DNA from: an uncultured Roseibium sp.
GTDB lineage: Bacteria; Pseudomonadota; Alphaproteobacteria; Rhizobiales; Stappiaceae
Reading direction: 5' to 3'
Length of the DNA: 64,000 nucleotides
Assembly (NCBI RefSeq): GCF_963675985.1
Contig: NZ_OY780957.1
Coordinates: forward strand, 620,001-684,000
The notes under the pieces were generated by a model. The model was given only the letters and a program-made list of their open reading frames with translations, was not told where the DNA came from and ran no database searches. Of the stretch, positions 1 to 11,061 are shown in pieces; position 1 is the first letter of the stretch, and every line of letters starts with the position of its first letter. The translations under genes and the position numbers were made by a program.

Positions 1-2429
<2,429 letters not shown>

Positions 2430-2456
2430 GCGTCGGAATAGAAACATGCCGGCTCT

Positions 2457-2472
2457 CGGGCCTTCGGGCCCG
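2457..2472 (+). other. Intercistronic hairpin with UUCG tetraloop between gltB and gltD
   Basis: A perfect 6-bp GC stem (CGGGCC/GGCCCG) closed by TTCG, a very stable tetraloop when transcribed. No T-run follows, so it does not look like a Rho-independent terminator. It could protect the upstream mRNA from 3' exonucleases or tune the gltB:gltD ratio. The structure is seen directly; the role is inference. Confidence 0.6.
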
Positions 2473-2515
2473 GTCGCAGTCGGTCATTGAGACATGAGTT
2501 TGCAAGGAGGTTGCC

Positions 2516-3946
2516 TTGGGCAAGGTTACCGGATTTCTCGAGATCGATCGGCAGGAACAGAAGTACCAGCCGGCGTCGGACCGTATTCGTCACTTCCGTG
2601 AATTCACGATCCCGCTGAACGACGGCGAAATCACGAACCAGGCCGCCCGCTGTATGGACTGCGGCATCCCGTTCTGCCACGGCCCCGACGGCTGCCCGGT
2701 CGACAATCAGATCCCGGACTGGAACGATCTGGTCTATCAGGGCGACTGGGAACTGGCCTGCGAGAACCTGCATTCGACCAACAACTTCCCTGAATTTACC
2801 GGCCGGATCTGCCCCGCGCCGTGCGAGGAAGCCTGCACGCTGAACCTGGAAGACATTCCGGTGAACATCAAGAGTGTCGAGCAGGCGATCGCCGACAAGG
2901 GCTTCCAGGAAGGCTGGATCGTACCCCAGCCGGCTGCGATCAAGACCGGCAAGGCCGTCGCCGTCGTCGGCTCCGGCCCTGCCGGCATGGCCGCTGCCCA
3001 GCAGCTTGCCCGGGCCGGCCATACCGTCCACGTCTATGAGCGGGAAGCGAAAGCCGGCGGCCTGCTGCGCTATGGCATTCCAGACTTCAAGATGGAAAAG
3101 CACTACATCGACCGCCGGGTCGAGCAGATGGAAGCCGAAGGCGTCACCTTCCACTACGGCGTCAATGTCGGTGCCACGGTGACGCTCGACGAGCTGGCCG
3201 AACGCCATGACGCGGTGATCCTGTGCGCCGGCGCGGAACGCCCGCGCGATCCAGGCGTCGGCGGCATGGAACTGGATGGCTGCCACTGGGCCATGCCTTA
3301 CCTGGTCCAGCAGAACCGCCGGGTCGGCAATGAGCCGGAAACCGGCGAAGCACCGATCTGGGCCGCCGGCAAGCATGTCGTCGTCATCGGCGGCGGCGAC
3401 ACGGCCTCCGACTGCGTCGGCACCGCGTTCCGTCAGGGAGCACTGTCCGTGACCCAGCTCGACATTCGTCCGATCCCGCCGCTCAAGGAAGACAAGATGG
3501 CGGTATGGCCCTACTGGCCGACGAAATTCCGCACCTCGTCCTCGCAGGCAGAAGGCGCCGAGCGCGAGTTTTCCGCCGCGACCCTGGAACTCGTCGGCGA
3601 AGACGGCCATGTCACCGGCGTGAAATGCGCCCGCGTCGACGAAAAGCGTCGTCCGATCGAAGGCACGGAATTCATCCTGCGCGCCGATCTAGTGCTAGCA
3701 GCGATCGGTTTCTCCGGTCCGCTACTGGACACCTATATCGCGCAGGCCGACGGCCGGCTGGAACTCGATGGCCGCACCAACGTCAAGGCCAATACCGACG
3801 ACTACAGGACCAGCATCGACAAGGTCTTCGCGGCCGGCGACGTGCGCCGCGGCCAGTCCCTGGTCGTCTGGGCCATCCGCGAAGGACGCCAGGCGGCCCG
3901 GTCCGTGGACATTTTCCTGACCGGCTCGACCAACCTGCCCAGGTAA
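2516..3946 (+). CDS. gltD: Glutamate synthase small subunit
   Basis: 476 residues, the normal length for the small (beta) subunit. It passes electrons from NADPH through FAD and Fe-S clusters to GltB. The N-terminal Fe-S domain has Cys clusters CMDCGIPFC/GCPVDNQIP and CPAPCEEAC. An FAD Rossmann fold follows (VAVVGSGPAGMAAAQQLA, about residues 147-164), then an NADPH site (VVVIGGGDTASD, about 285-296) and the C-terminal FAD-contact motif AAGDVRRGQSLVVWA. The start is a TTG at 2516, supported by a strong AAGGAGG at 2504-2510 with 5-base spacing and by the conserved N-terminus MGKVTGFLE. It is probably co-transcribed with gltB, with a terminator just downstream. Confidence 0.97.
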   Translation: MGKVTGFLEIDRQEQKYQPASDRIRHFREFTIPLNDGEITNQAARCMDCGIPFCHGPDGCPVDNQIPDWNDLVYQGDWELACENLHSTNNFPEFTGRICPAPCEEACTLNLEDIPVNIKSVEQAIADKGFQEGWIVPQPAAIKTGKAVAVVGSGPAGMAAAQQLARAGHTVHVYEREAKAGGLLRYGIPDFKMEKHYIDRRVEQMEAEGVTFHYGVNVGATVTLDELAERHDAVILCAGAERPRDPGVGGMELDGCHWAMPYLVQQNRRVGNEPETGEAPIWAAGKHVVVIGGGDTASDCVGTAFRQGALSVTQLDIRPIPPLKEDKMAVWPYWPTKFRTSSSQAEGAEREFSAATLELVGEDGHVTGVKCARVDEKRRPIEGTEFILRADLVLAAIGFSGPLLDTYIAQADGRLELDGRTNVKANTDDYRTSIDKVFAAGDVRRGQSLVVWAIREGRQAARSVDIFLTGSTNLPR

Positions 3947-3968
3947 GCGCTTCGGGTTTTGACATACG

Positions 3969-3997
3969 AAGGGCCGCTCTTGGGCGGCCCTTTTTGT
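3969..3997 (+). terminator. Rho-independent terminator after gltD
   Basis: A 9-bp stem (AAGGGCCGC/GCGGCCCTT) with a 6-base loop, followed directly by a T-rich tail. It lies 22 bases after the gltD stop. It closes gltBD and insulates it from the convergent gene that ends at 4059. Confidence 0.9.
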
Positions 3998-4058
3998 TTC
4001 TCCGGCATCTCCGGCGCGATACGGATTTTCGACACTGCAATGATGCCTTTAGCGTGTT

Positions 4059-5369
4059 TCAGTGTTTTTTCGCCTGTCCGTTGCACAGAACATATTGGCC
4101 TTCATATTTGCGCTCGTAATTCTGCAAAATTTCTCCGCCCGCTTCGCAAATTTCACTCGGGAACGGAGCGGTCATTTTACTGAAATACAGCTGTGCCTGA
4201 TGGAAATTATTAAGCCGAACGTTACGTTGAATGAATACGTTTTCCGCGAGTTTGACCATCAGCTTTTGTGCATCTGCAGGGCTTGCATAGTAAAGAATGA
4301 ACCGGTGAACCATTGAGTGATCGGCTTTATTCGCTGGAAGGCTCAGAACCGTCATGCCGATTTCGATCGCCCGTCTCATAATCGTTTTTTTCACGAATGC
4401 ATCGGTCTCGCTATTCTTCGAAGCCCAGCTGGTGAGGGTGGCAAGTATGTTCGACCCAATATTTCTTCGTTTTTTATCGGCGGAGAATATTTGGGACTCA
4501 GCAAAACCCAAGACGCGGATAGGGTCCGGGAGTGCTTCGGCCAACCATTGGCGATGAAGCTCCTGCCCCAAGCCCTTCTCCAACATGGCGTATGCAAGCG
4601 TTTGAACGGGTAAGTACACACTGTCAGCCCACATTGGCCAAAAGGAACTCTTGGATTTCCATCCGTATCTAATTTCCTCGGGCAAGGTCCAAAAAGCGTT
4701 CTCTCGTTCTGTGAGCCAATATTGTCTTTCCCGCAATTCGGAAAAACTTGGCCAGTAGAGAAACTCACTTCGTCCGCCTTTTCTGAGCAGCTCTGTCGAG
4801 ATTCCCCGCCCCAGGAGCACTTCTTTGCCTCCAGATCGCTCGTAGAGTTCCAACACCCAAGCGTCATCATTTTCCATTGGGGAAATTGGATCGTGACTAG
4901 CTGTAATGAAGGATACGGCAATGCCACCATCCTTAAATCGATGGTCTCGCAGGACTTTTAAGACAAGCGCATTTTTGGGCTTCTTGATGTCTTGTCTGGT
5001 CAAGCAGCGATCATAGAGCCCCATCATTACGAACCAGTGTCGATGCGACGAAGAAGGGCCGTCACATGCCGCACCGGAGGCAGCCTGAAAAGCAGCATAT
5101 TTCACCGGGATTTCGGAGACCGGTACTGCAACTGTGACTGCCTTACTCATTGCAAGATCCACAATGAGCGCGGAATTCAGCTGAAACCCATGTAATTCTA
5201 TGATCTGAGGATCAGACTGCGGAGACTGAATATTTTTGGTAGCAGCGGCCTCGAGCCTCGAAGGCCACGATTTTGCACTCCAAATAAAGTATCCTGAAAT
5301 AGCGGAAACACAAAAAGCTAATAGAATTAAGTATCTCAAATCCGCTACCCGATCTCTAAAGCTCGACAA
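4059..5369 (-). CDS. Unrecognised membrane-anchored protein, AT-richer than neighbours
   Basis: 436 residues that I cannot place in a family. A single hydrophobic segment (about residues 13-31, LILLAFCVSAISGYFIW) near the N-terminus predicts a type II anchor with a ~400-residue periplasmic part. That part is mixed alpha/beta in look, with aromatic-rich stretches (FLYWPSFSELRERQYWL, SFWPMWADSVYLP) and few cysteines. There are no Walker, protease or nuclease motifs. Base composition is clearly lower in GC than the flanking gltD and DUF459 genes, and codon use is less biased, which suggests recent acquisition or an unconstrained lineage gene. No mobility gene is adjacent. A long uninterrupted frame in low-GC DNA makes it likely to be real. 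Confidence 0.75.
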   Translation of the reverse strand: MSSFRDRVADLRYLILLAFCVSAISGYFIWSAKSWPSRLEAAATKNIQSPQSDPQIIELHGFQLNSALIVDLAMSKAVTVAVPVSEIPVKYAAFQAASGAACDGPSSSHRHWFVMMGLYDRCLTRQDIKKPKNALVLKVLRDHRFKDGGIAVSFITASHDPISPMENDDAWVLELYERSGGKEVLLGRGISTELLRKGGRSEFLYWPSFSELRERQYWLTERENAFWTLPEEIRYGWKSKSSFWPMWADSVYLPVQTLAYAMLEKGLGQELHRQWLAEALPDPIRVLGFAESQIFSADKKRRNIGSNILATLTSWASKNSETDAFVKKTIMRRAIEIGMTVLSLPANKADHSMVHRFILYYASPADAQKLMVKLAENVFIQRNVRLNNFHQAQLYFSKMTAPFPSEICEAGGEILQNYERKYEGQYVLCNGQAKKH

Positions 5370-5613
5370 TAGATCAGGAGCTGATTTACTAGCAGAATAG
5401 GGCTCAACTTTGGCGCGATTCGGGGCACCCCCCTTATATCGACGTATTATTCTTGGGTAACGTCAACCAAGAGTGAGACAGGAATATTTGAGAGCATGTT
5501 CGTGCCCCAACGTACGATAGATCTGCAGCATCCCGATTGAATTCACAGGATGCACCGAACGTTAAGTGACGGAAATGCCTGGAGGCCACTTTTCTTTACA
5601 AGTCAAACGCGAC
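5370..5613. other. AT-rich intergenic region upstream of the 4059-5369 gene
   Basis: 244 bases with no convincing ORF. It should hold the promoter of the minus-strand orphan gene. An imperfect dyad (CTTGG...CCAAG, about 5453-5472) sits about 100 bases upstream of its start. TTGAC appears on the minus strand there, but I see no -10 at good spacing, so no promoter is called. Confidence 0.35.
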
Positions 5614-6747
5614 CTAGGACCCACCCGGAACCGCCCGCTTCGTGTCGTCCACGCGCCCCGGTATCTCCGGCAGGCTCTCGCCCCTGACGAAGAAACGATA
5701 GGCGACCGAGTCGTCCTTCAGGTCCGGCGACTGGTCTTTACCGCCCAGAAGTTCATCTTCGGGCGAGGTCACCCGACCGGTCAGCACGATAAAGTCCGGA
5801 TCGTCGTCCACGCCTTCGAACGCATATCCGCCATAGCCACCGAGAATACGGGACAGTTCGCGTTCGACGAAGAAGGCAACCTTCTGATACCCGGCCCATG
5901 TGAAACCGATCTTGTCGCCACTGCGAAGCCGCGCATTCTTCCCGTCGACGTTGGGGCCGTAGGACGAATAGCCGCCCTCTTCGTTGAGGAAAATGTCCCA
6001 GATATCGACATACCAGGTCCGCGAATCCGAGAGCTCGTCCTTGAAGATGCCGTTCAACTGGCTGAAATCGGTATTCGTCATCTCCGCATTCGTCGGCGGC
6101 AAACCGACCCAGACCAGCGGTTTGCGTTCCTGCCGGACCGTACGCACCAGGTCTCCCACCTTTTTCCGATAGGTCCCGATCCAGGCGTCGGTCAGAAATT
6201 CGACCGGCGGGTCGCCCGGGAATTTCTGCCCCAGATCATGCTGACCCATCATGACCACGACCGCCTTGACATCCTCACCACGGATCTTCGCCAGCAACTG
6301 GGCATCCCAGTCAGGTGCGTCTTCTCCGGCAAGTCCCTTGCGGTCTTCCGTCAGCAACTCCACCCGAACCATCGGCTTGTCGCCGAGAAGAAATTTCAAT
6401 CCTCCGCCGACGCCGCGCGCCATCCGGTCTCCGACAACCAGAATCACACCCGCATCGGGATCTTTCGGTTCTGCGGCAAAGGACGGCGGCGTTTCGGCCG
6501 GACGGGACACGCGTCTGACCGGCTTGGAAGCCTTCTTCCTGGCCCGGTGGTCCCGCCCGCCTCCGAACAGGCGCAGCAGCGGCCGGAACGGATTGAACGA
6601 CCGGGAATTGTCTCCCGATCGCGCCCCGCTTTGGGCGAAAGCCGGTTCCATGGGTTCCAGGACCACAAGGCCAGTCGACACGGCAAGCAGGACAACGGCC
6701 AGACACTTGAGGCCGCGTCTCAAAGCCTTTTTGCCGAAGATGCGCAC
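5614..6747 (-). CDS. DUF459 / SGNH-hydrolase-like periplasmic protein with altered catalytic motifs
   Basis: 377 residues. The N-terminal hydrophobic signal/anchor (about residues 14-31) ends near AFAQS, followed by a basic, Pro-rich linker. An SGNH-fold domain starts near residue 100 (VILVVGDRMARG, GLPPTNAEMTNTDFSQLNG). The family is found beside envelope enzymes in alphaproteobacteria and is thought to act on peptidoglycan or exported glycans. In this copy the block I nucleophile position reads G106-D107-R108, not GDS, and the block III position reads GQHD, not GxND. It may therefore be non-catalytic or use other residues. It lies 32 bases downstream of the lytic transglycosylase gene on the same strand, so co-expression is likely. 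Confidence 0.8.
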   Translation of the reverse strand: MRIFGKKALRRGLKCLAVVLLAVSTGLVVLEPMEPAFAQSGARSGDNSRSFNPFRPLLRLFGGGRDHRARKKASKPVRRVSRPAETPPSFAAEPKDPDAGVILVVGDRMARGVGGGLKFLLGDKPMVRVELLTEDRKGLAGEDAPDWDAQLLAKIRGEDVKAVVVMMGQHDLGQKFPGDPPVEFLTDAWIGTYRKKVGDLVRTVRQERKPLVWVGLPPTNAEMTNTDFSQLNGIFKDELSDSRTWYVDIWDIFLNEEGGYSSYGPNVDGKNARLRSGDKIGFTWAGYQKVAFFVERELSRILGGYGGYAFEGVDDDPDFIVLTGRVTSPEDELLGGKDQSPDLKDDSVAYRFFVRGESLPEIPGRVDDTKRAVPGGS

Positions 6748-6779
6748 GGGATCGCCTTATTCTCGAATTCGAACTGGGC

Positions 6780-8045
6780 CTAATTGTAGCTGTCCAGCTT
6801 GATCCGTGCCAGCAAAACCACCGAGGGGTAGCCATCCGGGATAAGGCCGCGCGATTTCTGATAGGCGCGGATGCCGCGTCGCGTCGCGGGCCCCACCCGG
6901 CCGTCCGCCTTGCCGACATTGAACCCCCGGCGGTTCAGTTCCCGCTGCAATTCGGTCGTTTCCGTCCGCGACAGCGGCAGGTATTCCCGCGACCAGTCGC
7001 CGGCAAGCGGCCCACCGCCGATGATCCTGTCGGCCAGATGCCCGACCGCCAGCGCATAGGACGTGGAGTGGTTGTAGCGTTTGATCACGTAGAAATTCTT
7101 CAACATGAGGAAGGCCGGTCCGCTCGCGCCGGCCGGCATCACCAGAATGGCCCTATCCGAAGCACGCGGAAAGGACCTTCCATTCACCCTCGAAACGCCG
7201 CGGCGACTCCACTCGCCGACGGTCATCGTCGTCTTGTCGTCGGCAAGATGGAAATCGAACCCGGCCGGTAGACTGACCTCGTAGCCCCAGGTCTTGCCCG
7301 TCTGCCAGCCGTGTTTTTGAAGATAATAGGCGGTGGAGGCCAGGGCATCCGGGATCGATGTCCAGATATCCCTCCGTCCGTCGCCGTTGTAGTCCCTGGC
7401 ATAGGCTTCCCAGCTCGACGGCATGAACTGGGTGTGGCCCATGGCCCCTGCCCAGGAGCCTTCCATGTCCTCGAAGCGGACGTGTCCGCCCTGAACCACG
7501 CTGACCGCCTTAAGCAGTTCCTTGCGCCAGTACGCCCTTCGGCGGGGCGCTTCGTAGGCAAGTGTGGCCAGGGCCCTGATCACATTGTGCCGGCCCATGA
7601 AACCGCCGTAGTTGGTTTCCATGCCCCAGATCGCGAGAACGGCCTCACGATCGACCCCGTAGCGCGATTCAATCCTGGTCAGGACAGTGTCATATTCCCG
7701 AAGAAGTTCCTGGCCGCGCTCGACGCGTGCGTCCGAAACCGCGGAATCCAGGTAGTCCCAGATCGGTTTGACGAATTCCGATTGCTTGTCCATCAGCCGG
7801 ACCGTATCCGGATCCGGGTCCATTCCGGTGAAGATATGATTGAACGTTGCCGTACTGACGCCAGCGGCCCGCGCATCCGGCCAGAGGCCCTTGATGAACC
7901 GGTTGAAGCCCGGGTCCGCCTGAGCTGCTGCCGTGGTCAGGGTCAGAATCGCAGCGGCGAGCAAATTGCGCGCGAAACCCGGCCTTTTCAACGGCTGGGT
8001 ACGTCCGGTTTCAATCCGCATGCCGTCTCTTTTGAAACAATCCAT
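6780..8045 (-). CDS. Lytic murein transglycosylase, MltB family
   Basis: 421 residues. It cleaves peptidoglycan glycan strands to leave 1,6-anhydro ends. A signal peptide ends near AAAQA (about residue 43). The SLT_2/MltB catalytic domain follows, with the acid Glu in GMETNYGGFMGRHNVI and the family signature WAGAMGHTQFMPSSW. A C-terminal PG_binding_1 domain (about 358-416, LQRELNRRGFNVGKADGRVG) anchors it to the wall. An upstream in-frame ATG at 8195 exists. I prefer the ATG at 8045 because GAGGAGG precedes it by 5 bases and the resulting N-terminus leads directly into the signal peptide. It pairs with the DUF459 gene downstream and the beta-barrel gene upstream, forming an envelope block. 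Confidence 0.92.
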   Translation of the reverse strand: MDCFKRDGMRIETGRTQPLKRPGFARNLLAAAILTLTTAAAQADPGFNRFIKGLWPDARAAGVSTATFNHIFTGMDPDPDTVRLMDKQSEFVKPIWDYLDSAVSDARVERGQELLREYDTVLTRIESRYGVDREAVLAIWGMETNYGGFMGRHNVIRALATLAYEAPRRRAYWRKELLKAVSVVQGGHVRFEDMEGSWAGAMGHTQFMPSSWEAYARDYNGDGRRDIWTSIPDALASTAYYLQKHGWQTGKTWGYEVSLPAGFDFHLADDKTTMTVGEWSRRGVSRVNGRSFPRASDRAILVMPAGASGPAFLMLKNFYVIKRYNHSTSYALAVGHLADRIIGGGPLAGDWSREYLPLSRTETTELQRELNRRGFNVGKADGRVGPATRRGIRAYQKSRGLIPDGYPSVVLLARIKLDSYN

Positions 8046-8191
8046 ACAGGCCTCCTCGTGCCCGCTTTTCCGCATCTTTGTTTCCAGCTGCCCCTCAGCC
8101 CCGCACCACAAAATTGCCACCTTACAACGGCGAAAACGTGTTCGCCCCAAACACGGCCGCCTTATTCCTGCCGTCAGTCTTGTCCGGTTGA

Positions 8192-9691
8192 TCAATGACG
8201 GAACCTGAACCCCGCCTCGATCGAATTCTTCGTATAGTCGCTGCCCGCTGTCGTGCTGTCATAGGCGGTGTAGCTGTATTGCGTTTCAAACGCGACGTTG
8301 CGCGTAACCGCGTAAGTGAGACCGACGAAACCGGTCAGGGTCTCCGTCTCGATGGAAGCTCCCTGATAGGTCCGGTAACTGTAGCCGACCCCGGCCTCCC
8401 CGACGAAACGGTCGGAGAAGGAATGGGCTGCCCTCAGGTCTCCGGAATAGATGATCGACCCGGACACGTAATCAAGATCCGTCGGTTCGAAACCCGTGCT
8501 CAGCCCGGCCGTAACGGTCGTCAGCCGGCTCGGGGACCACACGAGTGTTCCGTCGACGACCAGGCCCTGGAGCGCAGCTAGACGGCTGTCCTCGATATCC
8601 TCGATCCGCCAGCCACCGCTGACCTCACCGGTCAGTTTCGGCGTGGCCGCGATGGTCAGACCGCCGCGCAGTTCGTAGCCGTTCGCATTCCGGTTTTCGC
8701 AAATCGCATCGCTGCAGGTCTTGTCGAACCGGCGCAGCAACAGGGAGCCAACCGCAAAGGGTTCGAAAACTGCGCCGCCGTTTCCTTCCAGGCGGAGGTT
8801 TGCCGAATAAAGCGTATTGTCCCGCCCGCTCGTTGAGCCAGATCCTCCGCTCGAGGTATAGGACGTCCGGTCGACGCCTGCGCCCAAGGTAGCCGAAACG
8901 AGTCCGACATTCCGGGTGAAGCCGAGCGTGCCGGTCAACTCGTGGACATCGTTGTCGCCCGAGATGTTTTCCACGCTGGACTGGTCTTCCCGGGAATAGT
9001 TGTAGCCCAATCCGGCGGCCGCGGTCGTGGACGCGCTCAGGTCGGCCCTGAACGTTGTCGAGAGATTGAGACTCGGATCGCTCTGGCTGGGCTCTTCCGG
9101 ATAGCCGATGTAACTTCCCCTCAGCGCGAAATCGAGCTGGTGCCTGGACCAGTTCGATGTCCCCGTAATACTCGGAGCCACCCGGTAGAGGCGGCTGGAA
9201 GTGCCCGTCGTCGACCCCTCCGCATTGTCCGTCCAGCCACCGGTGACAGTCACTTCGGGCGTGATGGTGAAGGAGCCGAGACGAATGCCTTCGGCCCGGT
9301 CATAAGTGGTTTCGCCATCGAAGACACTGGAATCCAGGCTTTCGCCCCGGCTTGCCGCGATCGCCTGGGCCGCAGAGAGGCGGTCCGAAAACCCACGGAT
9401 CGGCGTCACGCGTCCGGCGGTCCCAAGGCCTGTGGAGCCCTCCTCGGCGGATGCCGCGTTCAGGGTGCTCCTCAGTCCGACAACCGAATCCCTGTTCTGC
9501 AATTCGTAGACGGAATCCCGGCGTTGCAATTCGTTGGTCGCATCGACGGTCCGGGCCCCGCTGGCCGCGCTTTCATCCGGGACGGCCTGCTCATCGACAC
9601 TGCCGCGCAGACCGGACGTGCTGTCTTGCGCGCGCAAGGGGTACCCCTGCAACAGCAAGAAACAAATCGTCAGACAGATCAGGCGCGACAT
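8192..9691 (-). CDS. Outer-membrane beta-barrel protein (BBP2-like)
   Basis: 499 residues. A signal peptide (cleavage near LRAQ, about residue 21) is followed by a ~100-residue low-complexity N-terminal stretch with near-repeats (ELQRRDSVYELQNRDSVVGL). About 370 residues of alternating hydrophobic/polar strands rich in Thr, Ser, Tyr and Gly then end in ...GFRFRH. This is the pattern of an outer-membrane beta-barrel of the putative porin type (BBP2_2-like). Related genes often lie near polysaccharide or envelope functions, and here it is followed by the transglycosylase. Its ligand is unknown. The barrel architecture is well supported; the exact family is less sure. Confidence 0.78.
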   Translation of the reverse strand: MSRLICLTICFLLLQGYPLRAQDSTSGLRGSVDEQAVPDESAASGARTVDATNELQRRDSVYELQNRDSVVGLRSTLNAASAEEGSTGLGTAGRVTPIRGFSDRLSAAQAIAASRGESLDSSVFDGETTYDRAEGIRLGSFTITPEVTVTGGWTDNAEGSTTGTSSRLYRVAPSITGTSNWSRHQLDFALRGSYIGYPEEPSQSDPSLNLSTTFRADLSASTTAAAGLGYNYSREDQSSVENISGDNDVHELTGTLGFTRNVGLVSATLGAGVDRTSYTSSGGSGSTSGRDNTLYSANLRLEGNGGAVFEPFAVGSLLLRRFDKTCSDAICENRNANGYELRGGLTIAATPKLTGEVSGGWRIEDIEDSRLAALQGLVVDGTLVWSPSRLTTVTAGLSTGFEPTDLDYVSGSIIYSGDLRAAHSFSDRFVGEAGVGYSYRTYQGASIETETLTGFVGLTYAVTRNVAFETQYSYTAYDSTTAGSDYTKNSIEAGFRFRH

Positions 9692-9817
9692 TCAAGGCCT
9701 TGTAAAAAATTTGAAAATCCGGACACAGGCGCACACTGGCGAAACATGGTTAACGCTTGGTTGCTTTTCGCCAAAAGTGAAAGCGGTTCGAAATCCCCGT
9801 TTTGCGCCAAACCCGGC

Positions 9818-9846
9818 TTGCACTGAGCAGGACGCTGGCGTAGAGA
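9818..9846 (+). promoter_or_regulatory. Putative housekeeping-sigma promoter for kdsD
   Basis: TTGCAC (9818-9823), 17 bases, TAGAGA (9841-9846). This places a transcript start about 30 bases upstream of the kdsD ATG at 9884. Spacing is ideal; the -10 is only a partial match. Confidence 0.5.
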
Positions 9847-9883
9847 AAGCAGGTCGGGGTAAAAAGAAAATACAGGATCAGCC

Positions 9884-10897
9884 ATGCATAGCCCTCTTCA
9901 GGATGCGATCGTGACGAGTGAACAGGAAGCATCCGCACGACCGCTCGTTTCCGCTGAACGCACTCTGGAGACTGAAATCGCAGGCTTGAGCGCCCTTCGA
10001 GCCGCGTTGCAGAACAGCCTGTCAGCCCCCTTCAGCAAGACCGTTGAACTCATCGCCGGCATCAAGGGGCGCGTCATCGTCTCCGGCATCGGCAAGAGCG
10101 GCCATATCGGCACCAAGCTGGCTGCCACGCTCGCCTCGACCGGAACGCCGGCCTTTTTCGTTCATGCCAGCGAAGCCAGCCACGGCGATCTTGGCATGAT
10201 TACCCAGGACGACGTCGTCATCGCTTTGTCCTGGTCCGGAGAAACCCAGGAACTTGCAGGCATCGTCGCCTATACACGCCGTTTCAAGGTACCGCTGGTG
10301 GCGATCACCAAGTCGGACGACAGCACTCTGGGCCGCGCCGCCGACATCGTCCTGAAAATGCCGAGTGTCACGGAAGCCTGCCCGCACGGTCTGGCCCCGA
10401 CCACATCCGCCCTGGTTCAGCTTGCCGCCGGCGACGCACTGGCCATCGCGCTTCTGGAATACCGCGGTTTTACGGCCCAGGATTTCCGCGTTTTCCATCC
10501 GGGCGGCCGCCTTGGCGCGAGCCTGACCGCTGCCCAGGACATCATGCACAAAGGCGATTCCCTGCCGCTGGCCCACAGAACCATGGTCATGCGCGACGCC
10601 ATCATCCTGATGACCCAGAAAGGCTTCGGCGTACTGGGAGTGGTGGACGAGATCGGCCATCTCATCGGCATCATCACCGATGGCGACCTGCGCCGGCACA
10701 TCTCCACGAACTTTCTCGACAAGCCGGTCACCGATATCATGACGCCGAACCCGAAGAGCATCCCCGGCGACATGCTGTCGGCCGCCGTGCTTGAGCTGAT
10801 CAACAGTTCTGCGATCACCTCGGTCTTCGTCGCGGATGAAAAGCGCCCGATCGGGATTATCCACCTGCATGACCTGCTGCGTATCGGGGCAGCCTGA
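9884..10897 (+). CDS. kdsD: Arabinose-5-phosphate isomerase, KpsF/GutQ/KdsD family
   Basis: 337 residues, the usual length. It interconverts ribulose-5-P and arabinose-5-P, the first step to Kdo for lipopolysaccharide or capsule. The SIS domain (about residues 40-180) includes GIGKSGHIGTKLAATLASTG, ALSWSGETQEL and the conserved HPGGRLGA segment. Two CBS motifs follow (about 215-335; the second includes DIMTPNP). An AGGAT ribosome site lies a few bases before the ATG. The gene is divergent from the envelope block, which agrees with a surface-polysaccharide role. It could be KpsF or GutQ rather than KdsD; the sequence alone does not separate them. Confidence 0.92.
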   Translation: MHSPLQDAIVTSEQEASARPLVSAERTLETEIAGLSALRAALQNSLSAPFSKTVELIAGIKGRVIVSGIGKSGHIGTKLAATLASTGTPAFFVHASEASHGDLGMITQDDVVIALSWSGETQELAGIVAYTRRFKVPLVAITKSDDSTLGRAADIVLKMPSVTEACPHGLAPTTSALVQLAAGDALAIALLEYRGFTAQDFRVFHPGGRLGASLTAAQDIMHKGDSLPLAHRTMVMRDAIILMTQKGFGVLGVVDEIGHLIGIITDGDLRRHISTNFLDKPVTDIMTPNPKSIPGDMLSAAVLELINSSAITSVFVADEKRPIGIIHLHDLLRIGAA

Positions 10898-10907
10898 CAC
10901 CTTGATA

Positions 10908-10926
10908 ACGGGCCGGGTTGGCCCGT
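10908..10926 (+). other. Hairpin downstream of kdsD
   Basis: A 7-bp stem (ACGGGCC/GGCCCGT) with a 5-base loop, 10 bases after the kdsD stop. No T-run follows, so it is at best a weak or Rho-assisted terminator. Confidence 0.5.
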
Positions 10927-11061
10927 CAGCCAGCTCTTCAGCATAAATTGAACCGAGAAATTCGATTTCCCGGTCATCGGTTAGGATTTGATTAGCCTTG
11001 CCAAACCTAAACTGTCGGCCAGATGACGGCGGATGGTCTGCCTCAAGGTTTGGTGTACAGA

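Noticed and set aside
5430..5480. Minus-strand promoter for the orphan gene based on TTGACG
   Set aside because: No -10 hexamer lies at 16-18 bases; the nearest TA-rich words are at the wrong spacing.
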